A stretch of DNA of 64,000 nt from Nemopilema nomurai (lineage: Eukaryota > Cnidaria > Scyphozoa > Rhizostomeae > Rhizostomatidae). Below are positions 36,596 through 47,600 of this stretch, one piece after another (the stretch's first letter is position 1; the number at the start of each line of letters is the position of its first letter). The stretch is taken from positions 657,672 to 721,671 of the forward strand of contig ML133452.1 of assembly GCA_003864495.1 (NCBI GenBank). The letters are read 5' to 3'. Made by a program: the position numbers and the translations under genes. The notes beneath the pieces were generated by a model. It was not told the DNA's origin. It did not search any database and saw only the letters and a list, made by a program, of their open reading frames with translations.

Positions 36596-37763
36596 TGCTA
36601 GCAGCCTGGATCCTAATACATACAAAATGCGGGATACGGTCTTTGGCGTTTTTGCTGGATCATCTTCTTGCTTTTCAACAATGCTTGCATTTTCTCCTGA
36701 TTATCACTAAAATATACAACACACTCTCTAAAAATAGTAAAGCCAAATTTCAATTTTCCAAGTTGAAAATTTTTAAAATTCAAGGGGAAATACTCTGAAA
36801 ATTTTGCCTAGTTCAAACTTTCATCAAGTTACATCTGTTGTTCTCTCTTTCACACAAACCCTTCTTCTTTCTCTACAAGGAAAGATCACTGCTAGTGAAA
36901 TCTTTGGGGTAGATAAGTCAAATTCTGTATTCGGACACAAAGAGTTGATATTTCATTTGCAATGGTTTAAAAGAAGATGTTAGTAGATGTTACTACCACA
37001 ACCCACACGTGATATTCCATATGCGAATGGCTATCCATTTTTGTAGCCTTTGATCATTTTGCAACTTTTACATACCTTTTTTAATGATCTATTTCGAGGT
37101 GAACTAGAGATGAGGTGATCAGGTGCCCCTATGACATCTTTCTCAAAGGTTTCAGATGATTATCAATTAGTCCAGCACATTACTTTTCACTGTATTTCAG
37201 ATCGTTTTCCAAGGGTCAGCAATTGAATTGAAAAATAGGGTCAGTTTGAATTGCTCAATTTTCAGTATGATTTCTGAGGTAGTTCAGAAAATGTATAACA
37301 ATTTCAAGGTTTCCTTTAGTTTGAATTTGTAAATTGGATCCTAAATTTCTAACAAAATGTTATTTTCTAAATAATCACTCTCTTGCAATTTTGACAACTA
37401 GGGAATTAATGGTAATTGACTTCTAGACTACTGCAGCCATAGAATAATAGAACCACAAAGGTATTCCAGTTGTAGTAGATCTGGGCATTAGCTTTATCTT
37501 TTATTTCAAACCTGAAAGTTACTCAGATCTTCAAATCTTGACTTGGCTACATCTGTTGATATTAGCTAGAATGACAGGTTTCTAACAAAGAAAAATTCAC
37601 AATACATCTGTGTGTGTCATAACATTTTTCTAGTAACTTGAGTTCATTAAAAATTACTTCTTCTTAATATAAAAACTATATATGCTTATCAAAAAGGTAA
37701 GAGCATCTAGAATGTTAATATGATGATTCCTAACAGTACCACCGAAAGAGAATTAATTATTTG

Positions 37764-37784
37764 TATAATATATATATATATATA
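37764..37784 (+). repeat. (TA)n microsatellite
   Basis: A run of about ten TA units inside the block unique to Y copy 2. Confidence 0.8.
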
Positions 37785-38037
37785 ATCTAATGCAGAAATC
37801 ATTCATATACCTTCTTTCTCGCTATTAGGTATTTATTGTTTTATTTTAATTACAACTGGAAAAGTCATTTCAGGAGAAATTTTTGGGCATAAACTTAAAA
37901 TTATACTAATTAGCAATAAATGTTGAATTAATAACATAGATTGCAACTGAATGTGATTATAGCTAATTAAAATCTGTCATAACAGTTTGCAATGCAAACT
38001 ACCTTTTGCAAAACATAAAATTTGCATTAAGTCAGCT

Positions 38038-39141
38038 TCATCCACTTTCATCCATGAGTTCAGGTGCTTCATTTGGTAATTCATTGACAAAATATAAATT
38101 ACCTTCCACAAACTTTGAGCCTCTAACAACCTTTGTAATTTTTGGATCAGGAACAACACCCAGTGGGTTTTTGGTTGAATGCTCTTCAAACCAAAGAGAA
38201 ACCTGACTTGTAACAAACCGAAAATATTGCCTGTGTTTTCTCTTCTTTAGGGGTAGTGACTCATGTGGGGTACGATCAGTGAGCCAATACAAGTGGTTTG
38301 CCTTCATTGTTTCGCTTTCTGGTAAAAAGTCTCGAAGATACTCAATATCACCAAGCCTCCCAATTAGCTTATCATCTATTAATTGACAATCCCAAATTCT
38401 ACAAGAATCATCAACATTTGAAGCCATAAAAATTCCACCCTTTATTTCAAAACAATTATCACCTGGGCTCCACAACCCCATACCCCAACGATGATATAAC
38501 TGATCTTGCTTTACTTCAGCATCTCCCTTTCCAGTCTCTGGTTCTTCTTCCATCATATCATTTTCTTTCCGAATTTTAATCTTACCTGGTCTCTCCGTAT
38601 GCAGACCAGGCCTCCGTTGAGAGCAGTTCACTTTGACATCACTTTCTTGAATTGTAAGGTATCCAATTCTCCCATTTTGAGCATCATCGTATGGACAGCA
38701 GGAAATAATTACTTCCCAATACCGCCGCAATTGCTTTGGAAGGTGGCAATCTTCAAATCTTCGGTTGATAACGAAAGGCATCATGTTTATGCTGATTCCT
38801 GTTGGTTTCGGGAATTTTATATCGGTTTCAAACAAGGAAATAAATGGATATTTCGTATAATCGATAGGAACACTGAGGTCCAAGAAAGAAACCGAGTCAC
38901 CTGGTAAGATCTTTTCTTTCTTCATTGTCACAAATATGTTTTCTTTTAAGAAGTTCGTGTAATATTTCCAAATTTTTCGCAGAACGTGCCACATTCCATT
39001 CAATCTGCTCAGCTCACAGTCAGCGTCATATACACCCTCGAGAAACGCCTTGAGTACTGGGTTCAAATGTTTCTTCGGCTTGGTCGATTCGTTTATTACC
39101 TTAGGCATGCCACGAAGCTTAGCAACTAATTTCCCAGCCAT
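38038..39141 (-). CDS. conserved protein of unknown family, duplicate B (367 aa)
   Basis: Intact single-exon paralogue of the 32176-33267 gene, mostly identical in protein sequence. All the landmark motifs are kept: CSQRRPGLHTERPG, GGIFMASNV, TDRTPHESLPL, RQYFRFVTSQVSLWFEEHS. The clear exception is a short stretch around residues 86-108, where copy A has SIGRIKFP and this copy has FISLFETDIKFP, with four extra residues and many substitutions. The N-terminus also differs (MAGKLVAKLRG against MADELVVKLGG). There are no introns, signal peptide or membrane segments. Function is unknown; the oxygenase-like reading given for copy A applies equally and is speculative. Both frames staying open after duplication suggests selection for protein. 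Confidence 0.75.
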   Translation of the reverse strand: MAGKLVAKLRGMPKVINESTKPKKHLNPVLKAFLEGVYDADCELSRLNGMWHVLRKIWKYYTNFLKENIFVTMKKEKILPGDSVSFLDLSVPIDYTKYPFISLFETDIKFPKPTGISINMMPFVINRRFEDCHLPKQLRRYWEVIISCCPYDDAQNGRIGYLTIQESDVKVNCSQRRPGLHTERPGKIKIRKENDMMEEEPETGKGDAEVKQDQLYHRWGMGLWSPGDNCFEIKGGIFMASNVDDSCRIWDCQLIDDKLIGRLGDIEYLRDFLPESETMKANHLYWLTDRTPHESLPLKKRKHRQYFRFVTSQVSLWFEEHSTKNPLGVVPDPKITKVVRGSKFVEGNLYFVNELPNEAPELMDESG

Positions 39142-39588
39142 CGTGGGCCGCAGATTCAGTAACTTTGTGTCAGCAGCAAAACTTCCAATGCTTCTTGTTT
39201 AGAAAAACACCTTGTCTCAGCAAAACACAACTTACGAACGAGGCTGCACTTAATGACGTAATGGTATTTGCTGCCCAGGGGTGGGCATTGGTAATTGCCC
39301 TGATTATTACACTTATAAACAATATACCTGTCAAAAAAGTCAAGGTGACCAAACAGTTAATGACAACAATTATCATGGGCAGCGTCTTTTTAATGGGTTT
39401 AAACATTTTTGTAAATTTGCAAACACTAAAAAAAATTGCCAAGAAACAAGTTATTTCAACCATTTTTGTAAAAGAAAACTTCTACTGGAAGGTAAGAAAA
39501 AACAGATAAGATAATAAAAAACTGGGAGACCTGCAAGCAAAAGCTGGAGTCTCCCAACAAAACCAGGAGAGTTGAAAGGTCTGACATT

Positions 39589-40877
39589 ACCAAGTACAAG
39601 TTAAAAATAAATGCGACATTGCTCAAAAGGGTAACTTGTGGAAGACTTGGATTGAAGAATTTTCTTACACTTGATGATAGTTGTATGCACCCAGTTGAAC
39701 TGTAATTTTTTAGAAGCTAATCGAATGGTTCAAGTCTCAACAATGCATTGGGAACAGCTATTCACTCAGTCAACTACAAATATGCACAAGTAAGGACCAA
39801 TAAATTCCAAATCATGAAATTCAAAATCAACAAATTTATTTTTCTTTTAAGATTTTCAAGCCTTCCACTGCCTGTTTTGTTGCAGGGTAGGGGGTTTCCC
39901 TCATATCAGGTCTTACTTTTGGGTTATGTTTGGTTTTTTTACTAGATAAAATGTTTTTGTGAAAAGTCTAATGGAGACAAAATGTTGATCTTCTTTGCCT
40001 AAACACTTCATCCCTATGTTTGTTCTGTCCTATTTACTTGTAAATATAAATATAAAGTAGTGTCATAGGTACCAGTACCAGCAGCATCTATTTGTGACAA
40101 AAAGCATTTGCAAGAACCTCAGGATTTATCTAAAAGAGCTCTTAAGAAGGAGCCTTTAAAAATGTAGCCAAAGAGCACTAAAAATTTATCATTTTCCTAC
40201 TACAGCAAAACTGCTATTTGGGTAAAAGTAACTTAAAGCTAGATTCCTGCCAAATTACAAAGAAACTTACTTGGGTGCAAGTATGGCATAGAGTGTTTTA
40301 AGATATCAGCTACTGCATAGATGGATAGAATAATTATGAAGCATTTTGACTAACATTGAAGTGTGCAGCATATTAGTAAACTGCATGGCTACATCACAAA
40401 ACAGGATTTTTAAAAAAGAAGTGGATAAAAGTGGGAATTAAAATTCCAAGTTTGCTGCAGTAAACTTAATATGTGCTTTAGGCTCTTTTCCACTTTTAGA
40501 ATGCCAAAAACCTTTATAAAATCAGTGGAAAACTCTTTTGAATCGTCGCAACAAGAGCAAGGACTCTGCTCCATTATTCAAACCAAAAGTGAGCAAGTCA
40601 TTTTCTCCTGTCTCCTGGCCAATGGGTTTTTAAAGACTACACCATTTAAGCATAAGGCAGAGGCCAAACAAAGTCAATAAAACTTTGTTAGGAAAAAAGC
40701 ATTTTGAAGCAATCTTGTTTGCAGAATTATGGCAGAATTTCCTACGAACCAATTTATGCCCACATGCATGGTTGTTAAAATTTTATAACTATATGGTGTT
40801 TATAAGCATTTTACAAACTGATTATCCATCGACTTTGCATTTTCCAACATTCACTTCTGCTGTCAACCTGCAGCAAT
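39589..40877. other. intergenic spacer, no gene seen
   Basis: AT-rich sequence between the duplicated region and PTPA. Short open frames here show no recognisable domain, and no clear minus-strand polyadenylation signal for PTPA was found within 380 bp of its stop. Confidence 0.4.
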
Positions 40878-41861
40878 TCATGCTTGCTTAAAAGACAAAA
40901 GTGTTCCAAATCTAAAATGTTGCACCACTGGGAATTTGTTGAGTACCTCTGCCTTGTACATTTTCATCAGCCCAGTATTGACCTTAGACCAATATGGCAC
41001 ACTACTGATGTTCCAAAGTGTATTTGAGTGCTCAGCAAAGGGACCAGTTTTTGTCTCATTGATGTACCGTATACAGCCAAAAAACATGTAGTCATTGCTG
41101 TAACGAATTGCAGCATCCTGTTCCACTAGGTGGCATGGGAGAATAGAAGGATGGTCTACAAGCTGTGAGCTGCCCCAGATGAATGGTAAGAAATGGAAAT
41201 CATCCAGACCCCAAACACCTTGGCTTCCTGCTGGCTCCATTCTATAAACTTTGTGTAATTTCCTGGTAAGTTCTAGATATTCTTGGAATATTTTAAAAAC
41301 TATTGCAAGATTGTCCTTTTCTGTAAATATTCGCAACTTATACAAGCAACACATGAATGCACAAAATGCTGCCTCGTGTCCTGTGCCATAATCAATCCGT
41401 GTGATATTTCCAAATCCATCACAAAAATATGACTTTAGCTCAGACACTGCCCCTTTAAATGTGTCATTCAAAATTGGACTGAGTATTTCATCAGCACATT
41501 CGTTGAGCTTATTTAACCAATCTTTGAATGCTTTATTTCCAAAGCGCTGAGGCTGTTCAACAGGAGGAATTTCATCAATCCAGGAATCCAACATGGCGAG
41601 GACAGATGAAACTTTAGAGACAGGCTCGGATATGTGGAAACCCTCGTGCAGGGATTTTCCCTTGATTGACTCATTCAGGGTAGAAATGAAACCGATCAAA
41701 TCCTTGTATGCCTGTGAACGTAGCCATTTTGGCAAATCCCCTTGCTTTAAGATGATTCTCTCTGGATCAACGAAAGTTGGAACTGAATCGTCTGCACTTA
41801 CTTCTTCAGAATGTGGCCTATTACCAACGAGTGACGAGTCCATGTCCCTTTCATCTGACAT
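40878..41861 (-). CDS. PTPA: Serine/threonine-protein phosphatase 2A activator (PTPA)
   Basis: A continuous 327-residue frame, close to the 320-360 residues usual for the family. Diagnostic blocks are WLRSQAYKDLIGFI near the start, PPVEQPQRFGNKAFKDWL, IDYGTGHEAAFCAFMCCLYKL (the ATP/PP2A-contact region), VWGLDDFHFLPFIWGSSQL, and IRYINETKTGPFAEHSNTLW. PTPA is a peptidyl-prolyl isomerase-like chaperone that loads metals into the PP2A catalytic subunit in an ATP-dependent way, in cytoplasm and nucleus. The first 30 residues are acidic and variable. The coding region has no intron, unlike the neighbouring genes and the multi-exon human gene, so a retrotransposed origin is possible. All expected motifs are intact, so it is not called a pseudogene. 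The start is the first Met, MSDERDMDSS. Confidence 0.94.
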   Translation of the reverse strand: MSDERDMDSSLVGNRPHSEEVSADDSVPTFVDPERIILKQGDLPKWLRSQAYKDLIGFISTLNESIKGKSLHEGFHISEPVSKVSSVLAMLDSWIDEIPPVEQPQRFGNKAFKDWLNKLNECADEILSPILNDTFKGAVSELKSYFCDGFGNITRIDYGTGHEAAFCAFMCCLYKLRIFTEKDNLAIVFKIFQEYLELTRKLHKVYRMEPAGSQGVWGLDDFHFLPFIWGSSQLVDHPSILPCHLVEQDAAIRYSNDYMFFGCIRYINETKTGPFAEHSNTLWNISSVPYWSKVNTGLMKMYKAEVLNKFPVVQHFRFGTLLSFKQA

Positions 41862-42251
41862 TCTTAAGGAATTCTTTAAAATTTGCTGGCTCCCCTTAAA
41901 AGTCAGGTGACGACTTTATTAGGAACGTTAAATTGATGACTGCAGCTTCACCATTCACTTTCGCCAACCGTCTGTAAACTGCCACCAGACCAGACCGAGG
42001 CAGCAGTTCTCTCTTGTTGTTGTGGGGGCTCGAACCCTTTGGTAGTGCCCTTGGGCGACGAAGATCTCTCAAGACACTTGGGCCCAAGTTCGGGCTTGTG
42101 TCTCAAAAGTGCCCCGTTTCATATGATTCAGCTGAACATAGAAGGAATAGTTATGTAGAGTAGTGTCACATAAAGTTTTCAGCAAACTCTAGCGCTGTGT
42201 TCTAAAAGAGCAAAACAAATATCCTTGCTCCAAATTTGGAGAGTTTGAGTA

Positions 42252-42618
42252 CCGTAAATCCTCGAATTGGCCCCCCCTCGAAAAAGCCCCCCTCGAATAA
42301 GCCCCCACCCTAGAACTACAAATTTTCAATAAGCCCCACTCGATTTTTTTATTTTTTACTCCTGAGGTTGTCTCTGGCATTTTAGTGAATTACCACAAAA
42401 ATTTATATCTTTTTAGTAATTTAATCAAATTCTACTTTATACTTAGGCTATTTTATATATTATGAAAAGAAAGAAATTTAAAAAAATTATCATTTTATGT
42501 GACATGTTTCAGAAAATTTTATAAGCCCCCCTCGAATAAGCCCCCCCCTCGAATAAGCCCCCATACAAAAATATCAAAAATAAATAAGCCCCCAGGGGGC
42601 TAATTCGAGGATTTACGG
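42252..42618 (+). mobile_element. MITE-like element with terminal inverted repeats, copy 1
   Basis: About 367 bp bounded by CCGTAAATCCTCGAATT and its inverted copy AATTCGAGGATTTACGG, flanked by TA on both sides as expected for a TA target-site duplication. Inside are several CCCCCCTCGAATAAG units near each end and an AT-rich core. There is no coding capacity, so it is a non-autonomous DNA element. Confidence 0.8.
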
Positions 42619-44693
42619 TAGTACGTAAGAGGGTATTTTTCCTAAATTAACCAGCCAATCAAATGCTGTCTGGACTGGATCAAAACTGATAGAGGTTATT
42701 CTAGGTGACTTAATATTTGAAAATTGTAAAAATCACATTTCTTTTCCATTACATCCTTGGAGGCAATGAGCAAGTTTTTTGGCCAATTAAAGAATTTCAG
42801 CCATTTACCAGTAAATAGCTTTGTGTACGATCTATGAAAATCATTTCAAATACAATTACCCAAAGCTGAGTCTATATACTACAAGTAAAGAAATACAAAC
42901 TTTTCGTTTAATTTAAAAAAGTGCAGACAACCTAACCACTAAGAGTCTTCAGGTTAGGACTTCTGGTAACTGGAAACAAGGTCAAAGCTGACAGCAATAT
43001 TCTCCGTTTCCCCATTTCGAAACAGCTTCTATATAAAGTGTCATTTCATTGGGAATCGCGAATCTGAGCAAATGTTTTGTTCTATATAGCACGGAACAGC
43101 GGAAGCATAATATTTCCATTCCTGACCAGGAATACACAAAAGTCTGAAAATGGCCAAAAGCTGACTAAATAAATAGTGAAATCGAAAACAACATGGGGAC
43201 CACGAGAAGAGCGCACGATTGGCTGTGTATTGACCAATCAGCGTCCATTCCAAACCTTCTTTTAGGAATGGAATTTTGCATAGATGTGTAGGCAAATTCA
43301 AAAACTCCATGATTGAAGGGTGACCTAGCCTAGCTATTAGGTGACCAGTAAAATTTGAATAATCGCCCCTTTCAAAGATTTTTTAAGACTCCAATTGTTT
43401 GAAATTTTGAAGACCAGCATACTGTTATTATCGAACGGATAAGTGTACAAGAATGTTGCATGTTTGACAGAAGAATATGTTGAGGGAGACGAAGTCACGA
43501 TATTTTATAGAGTAAAATATCGAATAGAGTAAAATAGAGTCTAAAAAGCCTCTAAAGTAACGAGACTTGTAATTCTTGCCTATTTGGATATATATTAGAG
43601 TAGAAAGAGCGAACAAAACAAAGACTTCAGATTCAACAAATATAAAGTCAAATAAAATCTTAATTCATTTTCGGTTTAAAGCCTTGACAGGAAAATACAA
43701 TCGGCAGTGAAAGACAAACATTATAGCATCAAGTAGCATCAATGTTACTTACAGCCATTGGTGCTTTTAAAGCTTGGGTATAAATGGCAAGCAACTAACT
43801 TACCGTGATGACATTTTGCGCGGTGGTTCACGCGCGCTACGACTGTTCTAAAACTAATCCCGCGTAAAAACGCGAGATCCAAGCCTGATTCTAATTAGAA
43901 GGGATTTTCAAAAATAAAAAATAGGCGCGTATAATAAAAACAGCTTTGTGGATTACGAAAGGGCGGAAAACTTGATCACAGTAAGTGAACTTGCAAGCCA
44001 AAAGAAATAGGAAAATAAGCCTATTGGAATTGAGCATTCACTGGCGTTTTGACATGCAGTCGAAGGCTCAGGAATTCATCGCTGAGAAAGGCCGGTGCCA
44101 AGTATCCATGCAGTCGGTTTTTGTCCCACAATGCATTGCAAGTGTTTAAACAAATCCTGCCAAAGCGATGGTTCCAGGAAAATTGCTTAGAAAGCAACGT
44201 AGCTAGATTCTCCAACTGCTCCATTCCTTAAATCTAACTCTTTAGAAGACTGCCATTTGTAGCCTTTAAAGCTCAAGATAAAATGGCATTTAACGTGTCA
44301 AGTATAAACAATTTGACAACTCGATTGCAACTAGGGGCATTATGACCCCTCGTACCCCCTGATAATCGCCCCTGTTATACTTAATTATGGGATAATAATG
44401 TCTATACAATAAATGTGCGATAATTTATTACCAGCACTAGTTCTGGAGTTTCACTCCTACCATCGTATTCCTCTCCTACATATGAAGGAAGCGCCCATTA
44501 AAAGCTTTTTTATTTGCTGCAGAAATTTAGAAACATGACTAACTGTACACAAAAATTCACCCAGCTTTAACCTATCGTGCTATTCTATTCGTTATCTTGA
44601 TCGCTTAGAATATGTGATACGAGGTACGTTTCTTAACATGTACCCTTTGACGTCATAAACCAACTGAAGAAACGGAGTCACTAACATTAATAT
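42619..44693. other. intergenic spacer, no gene seen
   Basis: Between the MITE and the 3' end of the beta-helix gene. Minus-strand AATAAA at 44509-44514 and 44424-44429 are candidate polyadenylation signals for that gene. Open frames here, such as 43041-43310, show no domain. Confidence 0.4.
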
Positions 44694-47600
44694 TCATTGT
44701 ACGGGCCCCTCTATTCGTTCTGGGTTCAAGGAACGATGAGGATCTGGGACGGTAGATTCTCTTTTCATTAGCTTAAATGAGAACATAAACCTCTTTTGAA
44801 GCCGGACCTTGACGAAGAAGAACAATTTGTGGAAAAAGATGGATAGTATGACAGCGTAGTTGAGTATGACAATGCCACTTGCAATAAGAATTCCGTCGCC
44901 TTTGGTGTCCGCCAGTTGCAATGTGGCGATTGTTGACATGGACAACAGAATGAATGCTTCACTGATGTTCGCCCACTTGCTGCGGTACGGTTTGCAGATG
45001 CAGTGAGTGGCCAAGATGATGTTCCCCAACACAATATAGACAACCTAACGTAAAAACAGCTTGATTAACCGTTGTGCGTTCAAGTTCTAGTCCTCGCAAT
45101 CCAACTGGTAGACTTGTGCATGTATTGATACATGCACAACTGAGACGCCCTTGAATTATTTCCTGACTTTTTGAGAAGCAATATAGATATAACAACGATT
45201 TTCATTGATTTGTCACTATCATATGGCACAACTGTGAATTGGACATACGAATATACCCATTATCCAATACACGATAAGTTATAGCGTCTTGTAAATGCCT
45301 TACCAAAGTGACACAACTCTAAAAATGTTCACATCTCTTTAACAACGAATGTGAAGTAGCAGATATATGAATAAATGGTTAAGCAAGAATCATTTCCTTC
45401 CCTTAGGAGCTTCTCCTAACCATCAAAGAAGTCACCATCCAAAAATACACAGACAGCACAGTAATAGAGGGGTAATTATGGATCGATAGAACAAGGGGGA
45501 TTGGTGGATTGAGCATTTTCAGAGAAAACCTTTGGCTAACATCGCTTGTACTTCTTGACGTAGCCTGCTTTAGCTATTCAGCCCTTCCCCTACACGACGA
45601 GAACCGTTAATATCGTCCCATGCAACTTAAATACGCTGCCTTGTTGGAGAAATGCGTATGATGACATTTACGTTGGATCAAAATGAAGCACTCACCTGCC
45701 TAACACCCTGCAGGTTTATGAAGACGAAAACTGCAATGTAAGCGAATCTGCGGCACAGGTCAGCGGCCCACCACCAGCGGTATTCGTCTCTGAAGAACAC
45801 AGGGAATAAGAAGCTCGAGTTAGTCAACGTAGAAAATAGTTTACTTTTGCTGTTTCTTTGTCAGTGATGACAATGGGGCTAATCAAAGATAGAAAGCAAT
45901 TATTTCCGTAACGTATCTAGCTTTAGCCAGTCAATTTCTGAATAGGCAAGTTTTAAATGGCAAAAATCAGAAACTAGATGGTAAAGCTTCTGATACTTCA
46001 ACCTAAATCAGACGATCTCATAGCTTTCCAATGTAAAAGAGAATGCTACGCATTCCTCTTAGAATTTGTTTCATTTATTGAAGCAAAAACTTAAATCAGA
46101 GATCAATGAAACAAAACTACAGCAAAATCATACCTTAGGCCCTTCGTGAGAGCATCAATAACCTGAAGTGGGACATTGATAACCCCATAGCACATCAAAA
46201 GCACGCCAACTGGGGGTAAGATGACGAAAAACAGAAGGAAAACGGCTGCTAAAATGGTCATGTACAAGTGCAACCCTTGGTAGCAAATCAGCGAGCCATC
46301 GTAGAAAAACACGTTATTGCCTGAAAAGCAAAATACAGTATTGCAAAAAACAGGAACTTAACAATTAGGTCTTATCTATGGCTTCTTGATTCGGTTCCTT
46401 GAATGCAATGTTAAGGAATCAATTATTAAGAGAAGACGGTCGTAATGTGGTAAATGTTGCAGATTACATAAAAAGGCAACTGAAAAGAGACCAGCCACAT
46501 TTTGAAGATTCAGATGGAATGCCATTTTAGCTCAACAGCATTTTTAACACAACAGCTTGAATGTGTCGGCAAGTAAGACATTACTGGAAATAATTCTAAA
46601 CAATATTTTTTGAAAATAATTTTTTGCATTTCCTTCTCAATACTTTGCTCTGTCTATTATCTACAATAGAACAAAACGCTGGCTTTTTCTTCGGTCAATG
46701 ATTGTGCGACCGTAAAATTCGTGGATTTGACAACCGGTGCTAAAACTTTCATGATACAGGTACTTATGCCAGAGCGATATTAATCGTTAAGAACTTTGCA
46801 CCTAATACATAAACGAGGAGATAAAATAGATCACAGGCTTCTGGTATACGGCAACTCTTGGTGATGCTACTATAGGAAGGCAGCTTCTACTGAAGAGAGG
46901 CTTCTTTCAAAAATGCGTTTCCTGGAAAAAGCGCCATCTAATGAAGGAAGGCCTCTATCAAAAGGCGGCTACTACAGTAGGGAGACTACTGTTGAAAAAC
47001 ATCTTCTATTCATTAAAAACCAAATATACGTTTGCATTGAGTATTTGTATTTTAATATTAAATAGATCAAACATAACCACTTACTTCCAATTTTCGTGCA
47101 GCGGAAGAAAATGAGCGAAGTCTCACTGAAGAAGCAATACGTTGCAATAAGGAGAATCCAAAAAGACTCGAATGGGGAATCTCTGACGAACGTCAACAAG
47201 TAACATCGACTCAATATATACGTAAATAGCAGAACAAGCAGAATGGAAATAGCAAAAATGTATGTAAGTGCTAATATTTCCAGTCTGTTCCAGTTAATCC
47301 CCAAGCATCCTGGGATAGGCAGGCCGGAAGTTCCTCCAAGGGCAATGAGCGAGGCTGCGCCGCGAACGAAGAATCCCATGTATGTTTGGTTGGTGCCGAA
47401 AATGTACGGCAGCATTTGAATGTAGAAGACCGGTCCGCGCAAGGTTGTGGAAAAGTTCGGGTTTATATAGACAACAATTATTGCAACTAGCACAACAGAA
47501 ATGGCTAAAATAGCGAAACCTCCTTTGGCCTGAGTGAAGTGAGTTTTCGAAGCCTTTATACAGTTGCCATCATATAAAGAAATGCACTTTTCCGGACGGC

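Larger units (their letters stand above)
35527..39588 (+). repeat. segmental duplication, segment Y copy 2
   Basis: Second copy of 29954-33850. It contains about 370 bp not in copy 1 (roughly 37600-37970), including a (TA)n run, and lacks about 34 bp near 36990 and about 140 bp near 39300. It ends at a shared AGGT where flanking sequences diverge. Confidence 0.9.

Noticed and set aside
39170..39463. 97-codon hydrophobic minus-strand frame upstream of duplicate B
   Set aside because: The matching region of copy 1 is disrupted by substitutions and an indel, so coding is unlikely.
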